DNA from: Aureimonas sp. AU12
GTDB taxonomy: Bacteria; Pseudomonadota; Alphaproteobacteria; Rhizobiales; Rhizobiaceae
Reading direction: 5' to 3'
NCBI RefSeq assembly: GCF_001463705.1
Contig: NZ_BBWH01000003.1
Coordinates: forward strand, 1 to 35,457
DNA: 35,457 nucleotides
Shown here: piece after piece, positions 18,212 through 25,220 of the stretch
Numbering within the stretch: the first letter of the stretch is position 1
Layout: each line of letters starts with the position of its first letter
Translations under genes and position numbers: made by a program
Notes under the pieces: model-generated
The model's database searches: none
The model's input: only the letters and a program-made list of their open reading frames with translations
What the model was told of the DNA's origin: nothing

Positions 18212-18594
18212 GCCTATCGTGCGTCGAGATGTCACGGCGCCCAAAGGATTCACTCGGGCGCCCATAGTACGCACTCGATGCCGCCAGTTCGGTGCCTCAG
18301 CTGGATGAGGCCTACCAATGACGGTAGAAAAAGCCGACCGCCCCTTTAGGGGCGGTCGGAAATCCTAAGAGGAACATTTCATGAATCTCTCAGGAAAGCC
18401 GAGATGCCCTTGGCCATGCGACACCACAGCCTGAATGGTGGTGAAGGCTTCGAGACGTCGATCCTGACTGCGGACGAAGCCAGGGTTGCGAAGCGAATGC
18501 ATCAGCCACTGGGTCAGGTCCACTGCCCGAGATGCGATCGGCTGGCGATCCAAAGGTTGGGACAGAAAGCCGGACCGTAGACGAAGAGGTCCAA
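18212..18594. other. Region between nrdJ and the TIR gene
   Basis: Contains the hairpin described separately (18328-18359) and no well-supported gene. On the minus strand a frame ends at TAG 18367-18365, only 6 nt before that hairpin, and runs back to about 18600 without a stop (DLTQWLMHSLRNPGFVRSQD and GQGHLGFPERF are parts). Its only start is TTG 18553, with no ribosome site, so it may be a fragment or an untranslated RNA. Confidence 0.4.
18328..18359 (-). terminator. Strong hairpin with a U-run on the minus strand
   Basis: A perfect 11-bp stem, CCGACCGCCCC (18334-18344) and GGGGCGGTCGG (18349-18359), with a 4-nt loop. On the minus strand it is followed by CTTTTT (18333-18328), the form of an intrinsic terminator. 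On the + strand the following bases are AAATCC, so it would end nrdJ only weakly. It therefore implies leftward transcription from the 18.4-18.6 kb region, or it acts mainly as an mRNA 3' stabiliser for nrdJ. Confidence 0.7.
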
Positions 18595-19287
18595 ATGACG
18601 ATCACGATCTTCGTTTCGTACAGCCATCCCGATGAGCCGTTTCGGAAACAGCTCGACAAGCATTTCGCGCCCCTGAAGCATGAGGGGGACGTCGAGTTCT
18701 GGCATGACGATCGGATCGTTCCCGGCACCGGTCTGGATCCTGACATCCGTAAGGCCCTTAGGCGATCGAAGATCTTTCTGGCGTTGGTGAGTGCCCACTA
18801 CCTGGCTTCGGACTACTGCTTTCGTCGGGAGTACGCGTACGCCCTCAATCGGGCGCGCAGAAAGACGATGCGGGTCGTCGTCGCCCTCGTCGGCACCTGT
18901 ACCTGGAAGCAGACCCGGATGGCCTACTACAAGTGCCTGCCCAAAGACGGCAAGCCTGTCGATCAATGGGGCAACCGTAATAAGGCCTACGTCGACATCG
19001 CCGAAGGGGTCCGGCGCGTCGTCGTCGAAGTCCGCAAGGAACTGAAGGCGGCGTCGGCGTCGGAAGCGCCCTCCCCAGCTTTTCCGAAGCGGAAGTGGGT
19101 TGTGGGCGTCTCTGCGTCCAGCCGGGCAGCGCGGTCCGCCGGAAGCAAGACAGCAACGGCCGGAAACGCTGGAAACGCCGGGAAGACGACTATCAAGAAG
19201 CCGGCGCGCAGGAAGCCGTCATCGCCCCATGCTCGAAAGTCGGTCGCTCCATCTCGGAGGCGACCGGCGTCCGCGCCGAAAAAGTAG
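18595..19287 (+). CDS. TIR-domain protein with a basic histone-H1-like tail
   Basis: A 230-aa protein. Residues 1-150 form a bacterial TIR domain (TIR_2 type): IFVSYSHPDEPFRKQL (5-20), then FWHDDRIVPGTGLDPDI and ALVSAHYLASDYCFRREY (63-80), with Glu79 as the candidate NADase residue. The late strand has TCTWKQT and LPKDGKPVDQW. Residues 151-230 are low-complexity Ala/Ser/Pro/Lys/Arg with about 20 basic and one acidic residue ([21 protein letters not shown]), like histone H1 or AlgP tails that bind nucleic acid. TIR NADases act in phage defence and cell suicide; DNA binding by the tail is inference. GAGG precedes ATG 18595. Codon use is less GC-biased than in the core genes, suggesting transfer. 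Confidence 0.85.
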   Translation: MTITIFVSYSHPDEPFRKQLDKHFAPLKHEGDVEFWHDDRIVPGTGLDPDIRKALRRSKIFLALVSAHYLASDYCFRREYAYALNRARRKTMRVVVALVGTCTWKQTRMAYYKCLPKDGKPVDQWGNRNKAYVDIAEGVRRVVVEVRKELKAASASEAPSPAFPKRKWVVGVSASSRAARSAGSKTATAGNAGNAGKTTIKKPARRKPSSPHARKSVAPSRRRPASAPKK

Positions 19288-19710
19288 CGCGTCGTCGCAG
19301 AAATCCTCGAAGGCGAGATCGCGAATTTCAACTACGTCATGCGTACAGCATGAGGCGGAGCCGCTGGGCAGTTCCAGAAGCATGTAGATTGAAATATTGG
19401 ACGAGCTCACTCAGCGTGTCGTCAGACCGTCGAGGAAGATGTCGGGATACCTCGCTGCAGCTTCGGTACGAAGCGCTTGGGTATCAGGCGCGGGCTCTCC
19501 GACCAGCTTGTCGGCGGCTGCATTCGGCTTCCCAACCGGAACGCAAAGCTCGGACTGAAGGGAGCGTTCATGCTGCCGAGCGTATCGACCACGATCACAG
19601 GAATCTCCAGACAGGCGGAGTTCCGTAAAGCTGCCGCCGACGATGTTCTCGAGCACGAACTCGTTCTCCACGCCGCAGAGAAGGTGGAGCGACAGCTCCA
19701 TCAAGGAGTG
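19288..19710. other. Decayed region after the TIR gene
   Basis: No intact gene. The minus-strand frame that begins in the imuB fragment stays open down to 19411 (containing ELSLHLLCGVENEFVLENIV and ending FLDGLTTR), but that part no longer resembles ImuB. A + strand frame (19477-19842) is opposite to it. Both are taken as chance frames in degenerate DNA. Confidence 0.4.
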
Positions 19711-19890
19711 AGGCGCCACCGACAGTCCCACGGCCTCAGCGAGACGGTCGGCAGCCATGAAGACACGCCGGTTGCTGTCACGCCCGGCAAGGACGAGCGG
19801 CGTGTCAGCGAACGGCGCGGCGCCCTGCGACTTGCGGCGTAGCCGGTCGGTCGGCCACCTCGGCAGGTCGCGTGAAACGACCCTTGCCAT
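19711..19890 (-). pseudogene. imuB: 5' fragment of imuB (Y-family polymerase-like protein)
   Basis: From ATG 19890 about 60 codons read like the start of ImuB: ARVVSRDLPRWPTDRLRRK, then TPLVLAGRDSNRRVFMAADRLAEAVGLSV. In intact ImuB this is followed by MP-x-AQALVP and the palm domain of about 450 more residues; here the sequence changes abruptly after GLSVAP and none of that follows. ImuB acts with ImuA and DnaE2 in SOS mutagenesis in alphaproteobacteria. No imuA or dnaE2 is visible near it, and no LexA site precedes it. The frame before the ATG runs into the short repeat at 19953-19987. It is best read as a relic left by rearrangement. Confidence 0.6.
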
Positions 19891-19952
19891 TGCAGGCCTC
19901 CCCTTCGAAGTCAGCACATCCGCCGGCCCGGCATCGGACGAGTTCAGGAAGC

Positions 19953-19987
19953 TGTCAAACGGCATTCAGAACTTGCACGCCGAATGA
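19953..19987 (+). repeat. Short dispersed repeat, copy A
   Basis: TGTCAAACGGCATTC (19953-19967), a 5-nt spacer, then TTGCACGCCGAATGA (19973-19987). The same two 15-mers occur in the same order and orientation at 26846-26882. Similarity stops at both edges. The two-part layout suggests a mobile-element end or a degenerate remnant, but the element is not identified. Confidence 0.75.
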
Positions 19988-20063
19988 GATTTGAAGCGCG
20001 GGTCGGGTGCGGTGCCGATCTGCCGGCGCGAACCGGACGCCCGATGTGATCGACAATGCGAGG

Positions 20064-20094
20064 GCTTGTAATGTTATAAAATAACATTACAAGC
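20064..20094. promoter_or_regulatory. 31-bp perfect palindrome, Zur/Fur-family operator candidate
   Basis: GCTTGTAATGTTAT (20064-20077), centre AAA, then ATAACATTACAAGC (20081-20094): 14-bp perfect arms. The core TGTTAT-N3-ATAACA has the size and sequence of Zur sites in alphaproteobacteria (ATGTTATA-n-TATAACAT type). The nearest gene downstream on the + strand is the zinc chaperone aztD, which fits zinc control, but it starts 355 bp further on. No known zinc gene lies on the left side. Confidence 0.6.
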
Positions 20095-20448
20095 TGTTTG
20101 CTATCGGTTGACGCAGGAGCCCGTCGTGGATCGCCTACCCATGCTCTCGTTTCGAGCGTCCTCGGCCGTGCCGAGACGATCATCCGGATCGGCCTGTCGC
20201 CAACCGCAACGGCGGCCAGGAGTATCGCGGTGATCGTCAACATCGTCGCCCAAACGTCGCATCGGACCGCGATCCGCTTCCAGCATGATGCCTGCCACAT
20301 CGAAGCCGGAGCACCCATGCCGACTGTCTTCACCTTGCGACGCAAAAAGCACTCCGCTCGGTCACGACAGGCTGCCTGACACGCCGGCCGTTCGCCGGGC
20401 CCTGATCGATCGACCGTGCACCACCATTCATCCAACCGGAGATAACGG
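20095..20448. other. Leader or decayed region between the palindrome and aztD
   Basis: No supported gene. Short frames exist on both strands (for example minus-strand MLTITAILLAAVAVGD, and a 20-aa + frame beginning MPTVFTLRRKKHS at 20317), but none has both a ribosome site and recognisable sequence. It may be a long 5' UTR of aztD or the remains of a gene once controlled by the palindrome. Confidence 0.35.
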
Positions 20449-21660
20449 ATGACATCCCGTTCCCGCCTGACACTCGCACTCGCGGCACTCGTGACCTTTC
20501 CCCCTGCCCTGGCATGGGCCGAAGGCGATCCGAAGCCCGATACGCAATGGCGCCTGTTCGTCGGCGACCATGCCGAAGGGGTGGTGCGGGCCCACGACGC
20601 GAAGACCGGCGATGCCGTCGGGACGTTCCGGCTCGATCGGACCCCATCGCTCAGTCGAAGCGACAGCGGCCGGACGGTATTTGCCGTCCAGGGCGATGCG
20701 GGAAAGGTCGCGGCGATCGCAACGGGCATCTCAGTGGAGGATCATGGCGAGCATTCGGACCTGACGGTGACGGACGCCAAGCTTCTCCCCACGGTCCTGT
20801 CGGGCACGACGCCCGCCCATATCGTCGAGGGGTCCGGATCGATCGCTCTGTTCGACGACGGCACCGGCGACGTCACGCTGTTTCGGGAGAGTGAACTCCT
20901 AGAAGACAAGCTGGATCTCGGTATCCTGAAGCCGGGCGCCGCCCATCACGGGCTCGCCGCGCCGATGGGGAATTTCGTGGTGGTCTCGGTGCCGGACAGC
21001 GATCCCGAGAAGCCGCGAGTTGGCCTCAAGGTGGTCGACCGCGACGGCCGGCAGATCGGCGAGACCATCGCCTGCCCCGGTGTCCACGGGCAGGCGCAGT
21101 CGGCACGGACCTTTGCCTTCGGCTGCAAGGACGGCATCGTGGTCGCGACGCCCGGCAAGTCATCGGAACCGCCTGTCCTCACGCATGTCACGACCACCGA
21201 TCTCGGCGACGGCAACGTTTCGACCCTCAAGGGCGGCAAGTCGATGCAATTCTTTCTCGGCAATTACGGCCCCTCTGCCGTGGTGCTGATCGAACCCGGC
21301 GCCGATGAGGTGTTCCGCAAGGTCGAACTGCCCACCCGCCGCGTCGACTTCGCGCTCGATCCGGCCACGGCTCGCAATGCCTACATCCTGACCGAGGATG
21401 GCAACCTTCACGTCCTCGATGTCCTTTCGGGTGCGATCACCCGGAGCGCTCGGGTGACGGAGCCCTATTCGATGGACGGTCACTGGCGTGACCCGCGTCC
21501 GCGGCTGGCGGTGGCCGGCGATCACGTGGCGTTGACCGATCCGCGCCACGGCTTGGTGCGGATGATCTCTACGGATACGCTCGCCGAAGATCGCACGATC
21601 CCGGTCGGGGGAACGCCCTACACGATCGTCTCGGTCGGAGGATCGGGCGCCGTTCACTGA
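20449..21660 (+). CDS. aztD: Periplasmic zinc metallochaperone, AztD family
   Basis: A 403-aa secreted protein with a Sec signal (MTSRSRLTLALAALVTF..AWA, cleavage near residue 24) and a beta-propeller-like body of repeated beta strands. AztD family traits are EDHGEHSDLTVTDAKLLP (97-114), KPGAAHHGLAAPMG and the late segment YSMDGHWRDPRPRLAVAGD, ending VGGSGAVH. Clustered histidines (His99, His102, His166, His167) are possible zinc ligands. In Paracoccus AztD passes zinc to the binding protein AztC of the AztABC importer. No aztA, aztB or aztC is present here, so it is an orphan in this window. GGAGAT lies before the ATG. A Zur-like palindrome lies upstream. Confidence 0.82.
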   Translation: MTSRSRLTLALAALVTFPPALAWAEGDPKPDTQWRLFVGDHAEGVVRAHDAKTGDAVGTFRLDRTPSLSRSDSGRTVFAVQGDAGKVAAIATGISVEDHGEHSDLTVTDAKLLPTVLSGTTPAHIVEGSGSIALFDDGTGDVTLFRESELLEDKLDLGILKPGAAHHGLAAPMGNFVVVSVPDSDPEKPRVGLKVVDRDGRQIGETIACPGVHGQAQSARTFAFGCKDGIVVATPGKSSEPPVLTHVTTTDLGDGNVSTLKGGKSMQFFLGNYGPSAVVLIEPGADEVFRKVELPTRRVDFALDPATARNAYILTEDGNLHVLDVLSGAITRSARVTEPYSMDGHWRDPRPRLAVAGDHVALTDPRHGLVRMISTDTLAEDRTIPVGGTPYTIVSVGGSGAVH

Positions 21661-21661
21661 A

Positions 21662-21679
21662 GACGCTTCGAACAGCGTC
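21662..21679 (+). terminator. Weak hairpin after aztD
   Basis: GACGCT (21662-21667) and AGCGTC (21674-21679) around a 6-nt loop directly after the aztD stop, without a T-run. It may end or protect the aztD transcript before the riboswitch promoter. Confidence 0.35.
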
Positions 21680-21689
21680 CGACTGGTCA

Positions 21690-21718
21690 TTGACGACGTC
21701 GCATCGTGCCGCGTAAGC
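21690..21718 (+). promoter_or_regulatory. Candidate promoter of the riboswitch-btu operon
   Basis: TTGACG (21690-21695), a 17-bp spacer and GTAAGC (21713-21718). The -35 is good and the -10 is poor. Its position just upstream of the cobalamin riboswitch makes it the likeliest start. A TCGCATC/GATGCGA dyad (21699-21705 and 21721-21727) overlaps it. Confidence 0.35.
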
Positions 21719-21726
21719 AGGATGCG

Positions 21727-21970
21727 ACGGTTTCCCCGTGGCGACGAGCCCCGGGGGATTAAAAGGGAACACGGTGAGGACGACCCAATCGGGGCCGAAA
21801 CCGTGGCTGCCCCCGCAACTGTAAGCGGATGCCGATCATCCCCGTGACGCTGGCAAGGCGTTGCGGTGGGCCGCCGGGTCACCCCGGCGCCATGCCACTG
21901 CGAGAGCCCTCGGGTCATCGTGGGAAGGCAGATGATCGGCGCGACCACCCGCGAGCCAGGAGACCTGCCG
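21727..21970 (+). promoter_or_regulatory. Cobalamin (adenosylcobalamin) riboswitch
   Basis: The conserved blocks appear in order: GGGATTAAAAGGGAACACGG (from 21755), GGCTGCCCCCGCAACTGTAA (21805-21824, then GCGG), GCCACTG (21894-21900), GGGAAGGC (21922-21929) and the B12 box GAGCCAGGAGACCTGCC (21953-21969). This is the full cobalamin aptamer. It precedes btuD-btuF-btuC on the same strand, so high B12 should shut down uptake. Beyond the aptamer, CGAGC-GGGGAT-GCTCG (about 21992-22007) lies just before a GGAAAGG ribosome-type site and could be the expression platform. The exact 5' edge is approximate. Confidence 0.93.
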
Positions 21971-22020
21971 TCCAGCGATCGATCCCATGTCTCGAGCGGG
22001 GATGCTCGGAAAGGATGCCC

Positions 22021-22098
22021 ATGACGGCTCTTCGAAGGCACATCCGTGCCGAGTTCTTCTCCTCGTTGCCACCCTGCCGGGATCGCGCGCGCTTTTAG
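22021..22098 (+). other. Possible 25-aa upstream frame between riboswitch and btuD
   Basis: ATG 22021 follows GGAAAGG at a good distance and opens a 25-codon frame (MTALRRHIRAEFFSSL start) ending at TAG 22096-22098, 100 bp before btuD. A riboswitch that masks this ribosome site could control downstream genes through coupling or Rho. There is no family evidence for the peptide. Confidence 0.2.
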
Positions 22099-22198
22099 GC
22101 ACGTCCGAACGATCCGTCGCGCCCGCTGAGCCGAAAGACGCCCATCCGCGCGTCCGATGGCTTGGCCAATTTCGCACGCCATGTCCCGAGGTGCCGCC

Positions 22199-23101
22199 AT
22201 GATGCGATCTGCCTGTTCCGCTGCCCGTTCGCCGCTATCCTCGCCGAGCCGTTCGCTGGGGAGCCGCGATCGTTCCGGCCCGTTGCCCTTTCCAGCGCGA
22301 GAGCGGACCACCACGTGCCCGACCGCGGAAGCAGGCCGGATCGCCGTCGCCTCGGTCGACCTCGTCACGCGGGATGGCCGCGCCCTCCTGTGCGGGATCG
22401 ATCTCGATGTCGCCCCCGGCGAGCGGCTGGCGATCGTCGGCCCGAACGGCGCCGGCAAGACCTCGCTGCTGCGCCTTCTCTTCGGGCGGATCCGCCCAAG
22501 TGCCGGATCGGTCGTGATCGACGGGCGTGACCTGACACAAATCCTGCTGTCCGATCGCGGCCGCTCGATCGCGGTGGTGGGCCAGAGCGATCTGCCCGAC
22601 GGCAGGCTGACCGTCGCCGACTATGTCGGCCTCGGGCGAATTCCCCATCGCGGCCGGTGCGCGGACGCTCGACACGCCGTCATCGTGGCGCAAGCCTGTA
22701 CGCGGGTGGGTCTCGACGGGCTCGGCACACGCCGGCTCGCGACCCTGTCTGGCGGCGAGCGTCAGCGTGCTGCCATCGCCCGTGCCATCGCTCAGGAGCC
22801 CGCCATCCTCATCCTCGACGAGCCCACCAACCATCTCGATCCCCGCGCCCGCGCCGACATCCTGGATCTCGCCCGCGGCCTCGGCATCACCGTGGTCGCC
22901 GTCCTGCACGATCTCGCGCTCGTCACGCCCTTCGCCGATCGCGTCGCCGTCCTTCAAGCCGGACGCATCGTCGCGCACGGCGATCCCGAGAGCGCGCTGT
23001 CCGCTTCGACCGTTCGCAGCGTTTTCGCCATGGACTGCTTCCCTTTCACCAACCCGGCGACGGGCCGTCCGCTTCTCGTATTCGACACGCCCGCCGCCTG
23101 A
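22199..23101 (+). CDS. btuD: Cobalamin ABC transporter ATP-binding protein
   Basis: A 300-aa protein with one ABC domain of the FecE/BtuD class: Walker A GPNGAGKTS (81-89), signature LSGGERQRAAIARA, Walker B ILILDEPTNHLD and switch His in AVLHDLAL. It powers vitamin B12 import. About 47 residues of Ser/Arg/Pro-rich sequence precede the ABC fold, unusual for the family, so the true start may lie further in; no good internal ATG exists. ATG 22199 (with a second ATG adjacent) follows CCGAGG. First gene of a riboswitch-controlled operon with btuF and btuC. Confidence 0.85.
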   Translation: MMRSACSAARSPLSSPSRSLGSRDRSGPLPFPARERTTTCPTAEAGRIAVASVDLVTRDGRALLCGIDLDVAPGERLAIVGPNGAGKTSLLRLLFGRIRPSAGSVVIDGRDLTQILLSDRGRSIAVVGQSDLPDGRLTVADYVGLGRIPHRGRCADARHAVIVAQACTRVGLDGLGTRRLATLSGGERQRAAIARAIAQEPAILILDEPTNHLDPRARADILDLARGLGITVVAVLHDLALVTPFADRVAVLQAGRIVAHGDPESALSASTVRSVFAMDCFPFTNPATGRPLLVFDTPAA

Positions 23102-23122
23102 ACTCGACCCTTGGAGTCCGCC

Positions 23123-24085
23123 ATGCGCGTCCTGCACCTCTTCGCCCTTCTGGCACCGCTCGCTCACGCCGTGCCGGCGATCGCCTTTCCCGTGACAGTC
23201 GAGAATTGCGGCCGCACCCTGACCTTCGACAAAGCGCCGAGCCGCGCCGTCATCCACGATCTCAACATGAGCGAGATGGCCTTCGCGCTGGGTCTCCAGC
23301 CGCATATGGCGGGTGTGACCGGCGTCACCGGCTGGTACAAGACGACGCCGGCCTTTGACGCAGCCAAGGGCGCTCTTCCCGAATTGGCTCCGAAGTATCC
23401 GGGGATGGAGACCCTCATCGCGGCCGATGCCGACTTCTTCCTTGCCGGCTGGTACTACGGGATGAAGCCCGGCGGCGAGGTGACGCCCGATACGCTTGCG
23501 GCGAAGGGCATCGAGACCTACGTCCTCACCGAGAGCTGCGCCCAGGTCGACAAAGCCCGACCCCGCGCCTCGATGGACCTCCTCTATACCGACGAACTCG
23601 CGCTCGGCACGATCTTCGGCAAGAGCAGCGAGGCGAAGGCGTTGGTCGAGGGTTGGAAGGCTCGTGTCGCCTCGGTGGCCAAGGCGATGAAGGGCAAGGC
23701 GCCGGTCTCCGTGTTCCTCTATGATTCCGGTGAGGACAAGCCGTTCACCGCCGGCAAGTTCGCGATGCCGACGGCCCTTATCGAAGCGGCCGGCGGAACC
23801 AACGTTCTCGGCGACATGGAGATGAGCTGGGGCACGACGTCCTGGGAGGACGTGGCAGTCCGGAACCCGCAGTTCCTCGTCCTCCTCGATTACCAGGACG
23901 GCGGCGGATACAACAAGCTCCTCGACTTTCTGAAGCACCATCCGGCGATGAAGGACACGGACGCCGTGAAGAACGAGCGGTTCCTGCCGCTCCGCTACGA
24001 ACAGATCACGCCCGGGCCTGCCAATATCGAGGCAATCGAGGCTCTGGCCAAGGCCCTGCATCCCGCCGACCTCGCGGCGCAATGA
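23123..24085 (+). CDS. btuF: Cobalamin ABC transporter substrate-binding protein
   Basis: A 320-aa periplasmic binding protein with a Sec signal (MRVLHLFALLAPLAHAVPAIA, cleavage near 21). The BtuF/FepB-type fold is indicated by RAVIHDLNMSEMAFALGL, METLIAADADFFLAGWYYG and the C-terminal DVAVRNPQFLVLLDYQDGG. Substrate assignment to B12 or another corrinoid rests mainly on the riboswitch, because the same family also binds siderophores and heme. GGAG precedes the ATG 23123. Its stop overlaps the start of btuC by 4 bp (ATGA), showing tight coupling. Confidence 0.85.
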   Translation: MRVLHLFALLAPLAHAVPAIAFPVTVENCGRTLTFDKAPSRAVIHDLNMSEMAFALGLQPHMAGVTGVTGWYKTTPAFDAAKGALPELAPKYPGMETLIAADADFFLAGWYYGMKPGGEVTPDTLAAKGIETYVLTESCAQVDKARPRASMDLLYTDELALGTIFGKSSEAKALVEGWKARVASVAKAMKGKAPVSVFLYDSGEDKPFTAGKFAMPTALIEAAGGTNVLGDMEMSWGTTSWEDVAVRNPQFLVLLDYQDGGGYNKLLDFLKHHPAMKDTDAVKNERFLPLRYEQITPGPANIEAIEALAKALHPADLAAQ

Positions 24086-25101
24086 AGCCGTTCGCGGCGC
24101 AACCCGGTTTCCTGGCGCTTCTGTGGCTCGCCGGGGGAAGCCTTCTGCTGGCCCTCGCGATCGTCGGGATTGCCTTCGGCTCCACGCCTCTGGATCCGCG
24201 AGACGTCCTGCGGGTCCTGATGGGAGCGCTCGGAATCGGCGATGGCGTTTCCGGGCCGGTCGCCCGCATCGTCCTCGACCTGCGGCTGCCACGCGTCCTC
24301 CTGGCCATCTGCGTCGGCGCGGGCCTTGCCATCGTCGGAGTGCTGCTCCAGACGACGACCCGCAACGACCTCGCGGATCCCTTCCTGTTCGGTCTCTCCT
24401 CCGGAGCAGCCGCCGGAGCGGTGTCGGTCATCACCGTCTTTGGCGACAGGCTCGGCATCTGGACGCTTCCCGCCGCAGCCTTTGTCGGGGCGCTCGTATC
24501 CGCGGCAGCGGTGCTGACGCTGATGGCCCGGCAGGACGGCCGGGGGCCGGAACGGCTGGTGATCGCAGGGCTGGCCGTCTCGTTCCTTTTCGGCGCGCTG
24601 ACCACCTGGATGGTCTTCGCCGGCGATCAGAGGGCGGCCTATTCCGTGCTGTTCTGGACGGCGGGCGGCCTCGGTCTCGCAAGCTGGAACAATCTGCCGA
24701 TCGGCGTCTTCGGGGCGACGCTCGCGGTCGCCACCGGACTGGCGCTCCGATACAGGTTGGACGCTTTGCTCGGCGGCGAAGAGACCGCGACCTCTCTCGG
24801 GGTCGACGTGGGACGATTGCGCCTCCTCGTCTTCGCCCTGGCTGCACTGGCCACCGCGTCCTTGGTCGCCCTCTCCGGCGTGATCGGCTTCGTCGGCCTG
24901 ATGGTGCCGCATCTGGCGCGGGCTCTTGTCGGCGTGCGTCACGGCGCGCTCGTTGCGACGTCCGCACTTCTCGGCGCCATCCTGCTCCTCGTCAGCGATC
25001 TCGCCAGCCGCGTCGTGCTGGCGCCCCAGGAACTCCCCGTCGGCATCGTCACATCCGCCGCAGGCGCCCTGTTCGTTCTGGCCGTCATCCTCCGCAAGTA
25101 A
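24082..25101 (+). CDS. btuC: Cobalamin ABC transporter permease
   Basis: A 339-aa integral membrane protein of the FecCD/BtuC family with about nine to ten hydrophobic helices. Family segments are LDLRLPRVLLAICVGAGLAIVG (whose VGAGLA is the classic N-terminal motif), GLSSGAAAGA, and the coupling-helix stretch SGVIGFVGLMVPHLAR. It forms the inner-membrane channel with BtuD. The order ATPase-binding protein-permease differs from many btuFCD loci. No TonB receptor gene (btuB) follows; after the stop comes decayed DNA. Confidence 0.88.
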   Translation: MKPFAAQPGFLALLWLAGGSLLLALAIVGIAFGSTPLDPRDVLRVLMGALGIGDGVSGPVARIVLDLRLPRVLLAICVGAGLAIVGVLLQTTTRNDLADPFLFGLSSGAAAGAVSVITVFGDRLGIWTLPAAAFVGALVSAAAVLTLMARQDGRGPERLVIAGLAVSFLFGALTTWMVFAGDQRAAYSVLFWTAGGLGLASWNNLPIGVFGATLAVATGLALRYRLDALLGGEETATSLGVDVGRLRLLVFALAALATASLVALSGVIGFVGLMVPHLARALVGVRHGALVATSALLGAILLLVSDLASRVVLAPQELPVGIVTSAAGALFVLAVILRK

Positions 25102-25220
25102 ACGAGATGCGGGGGGAACGGCACCGCCAGCGAAGCCCGCTGTCAGCGGCGCAAGCCGAGAAAAGAACGACCCAACTCAACGCCTCAGGAAGCCGCCAGT
25201 GAACGAGCCGCGCGTGGTGT

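Noticed and set aside
19477-19842. + strand frame of 121 codons opposite the imuB fragment
   Set aside because: It runs antisense to recognisable ImuB sequence and has no family features of its own.
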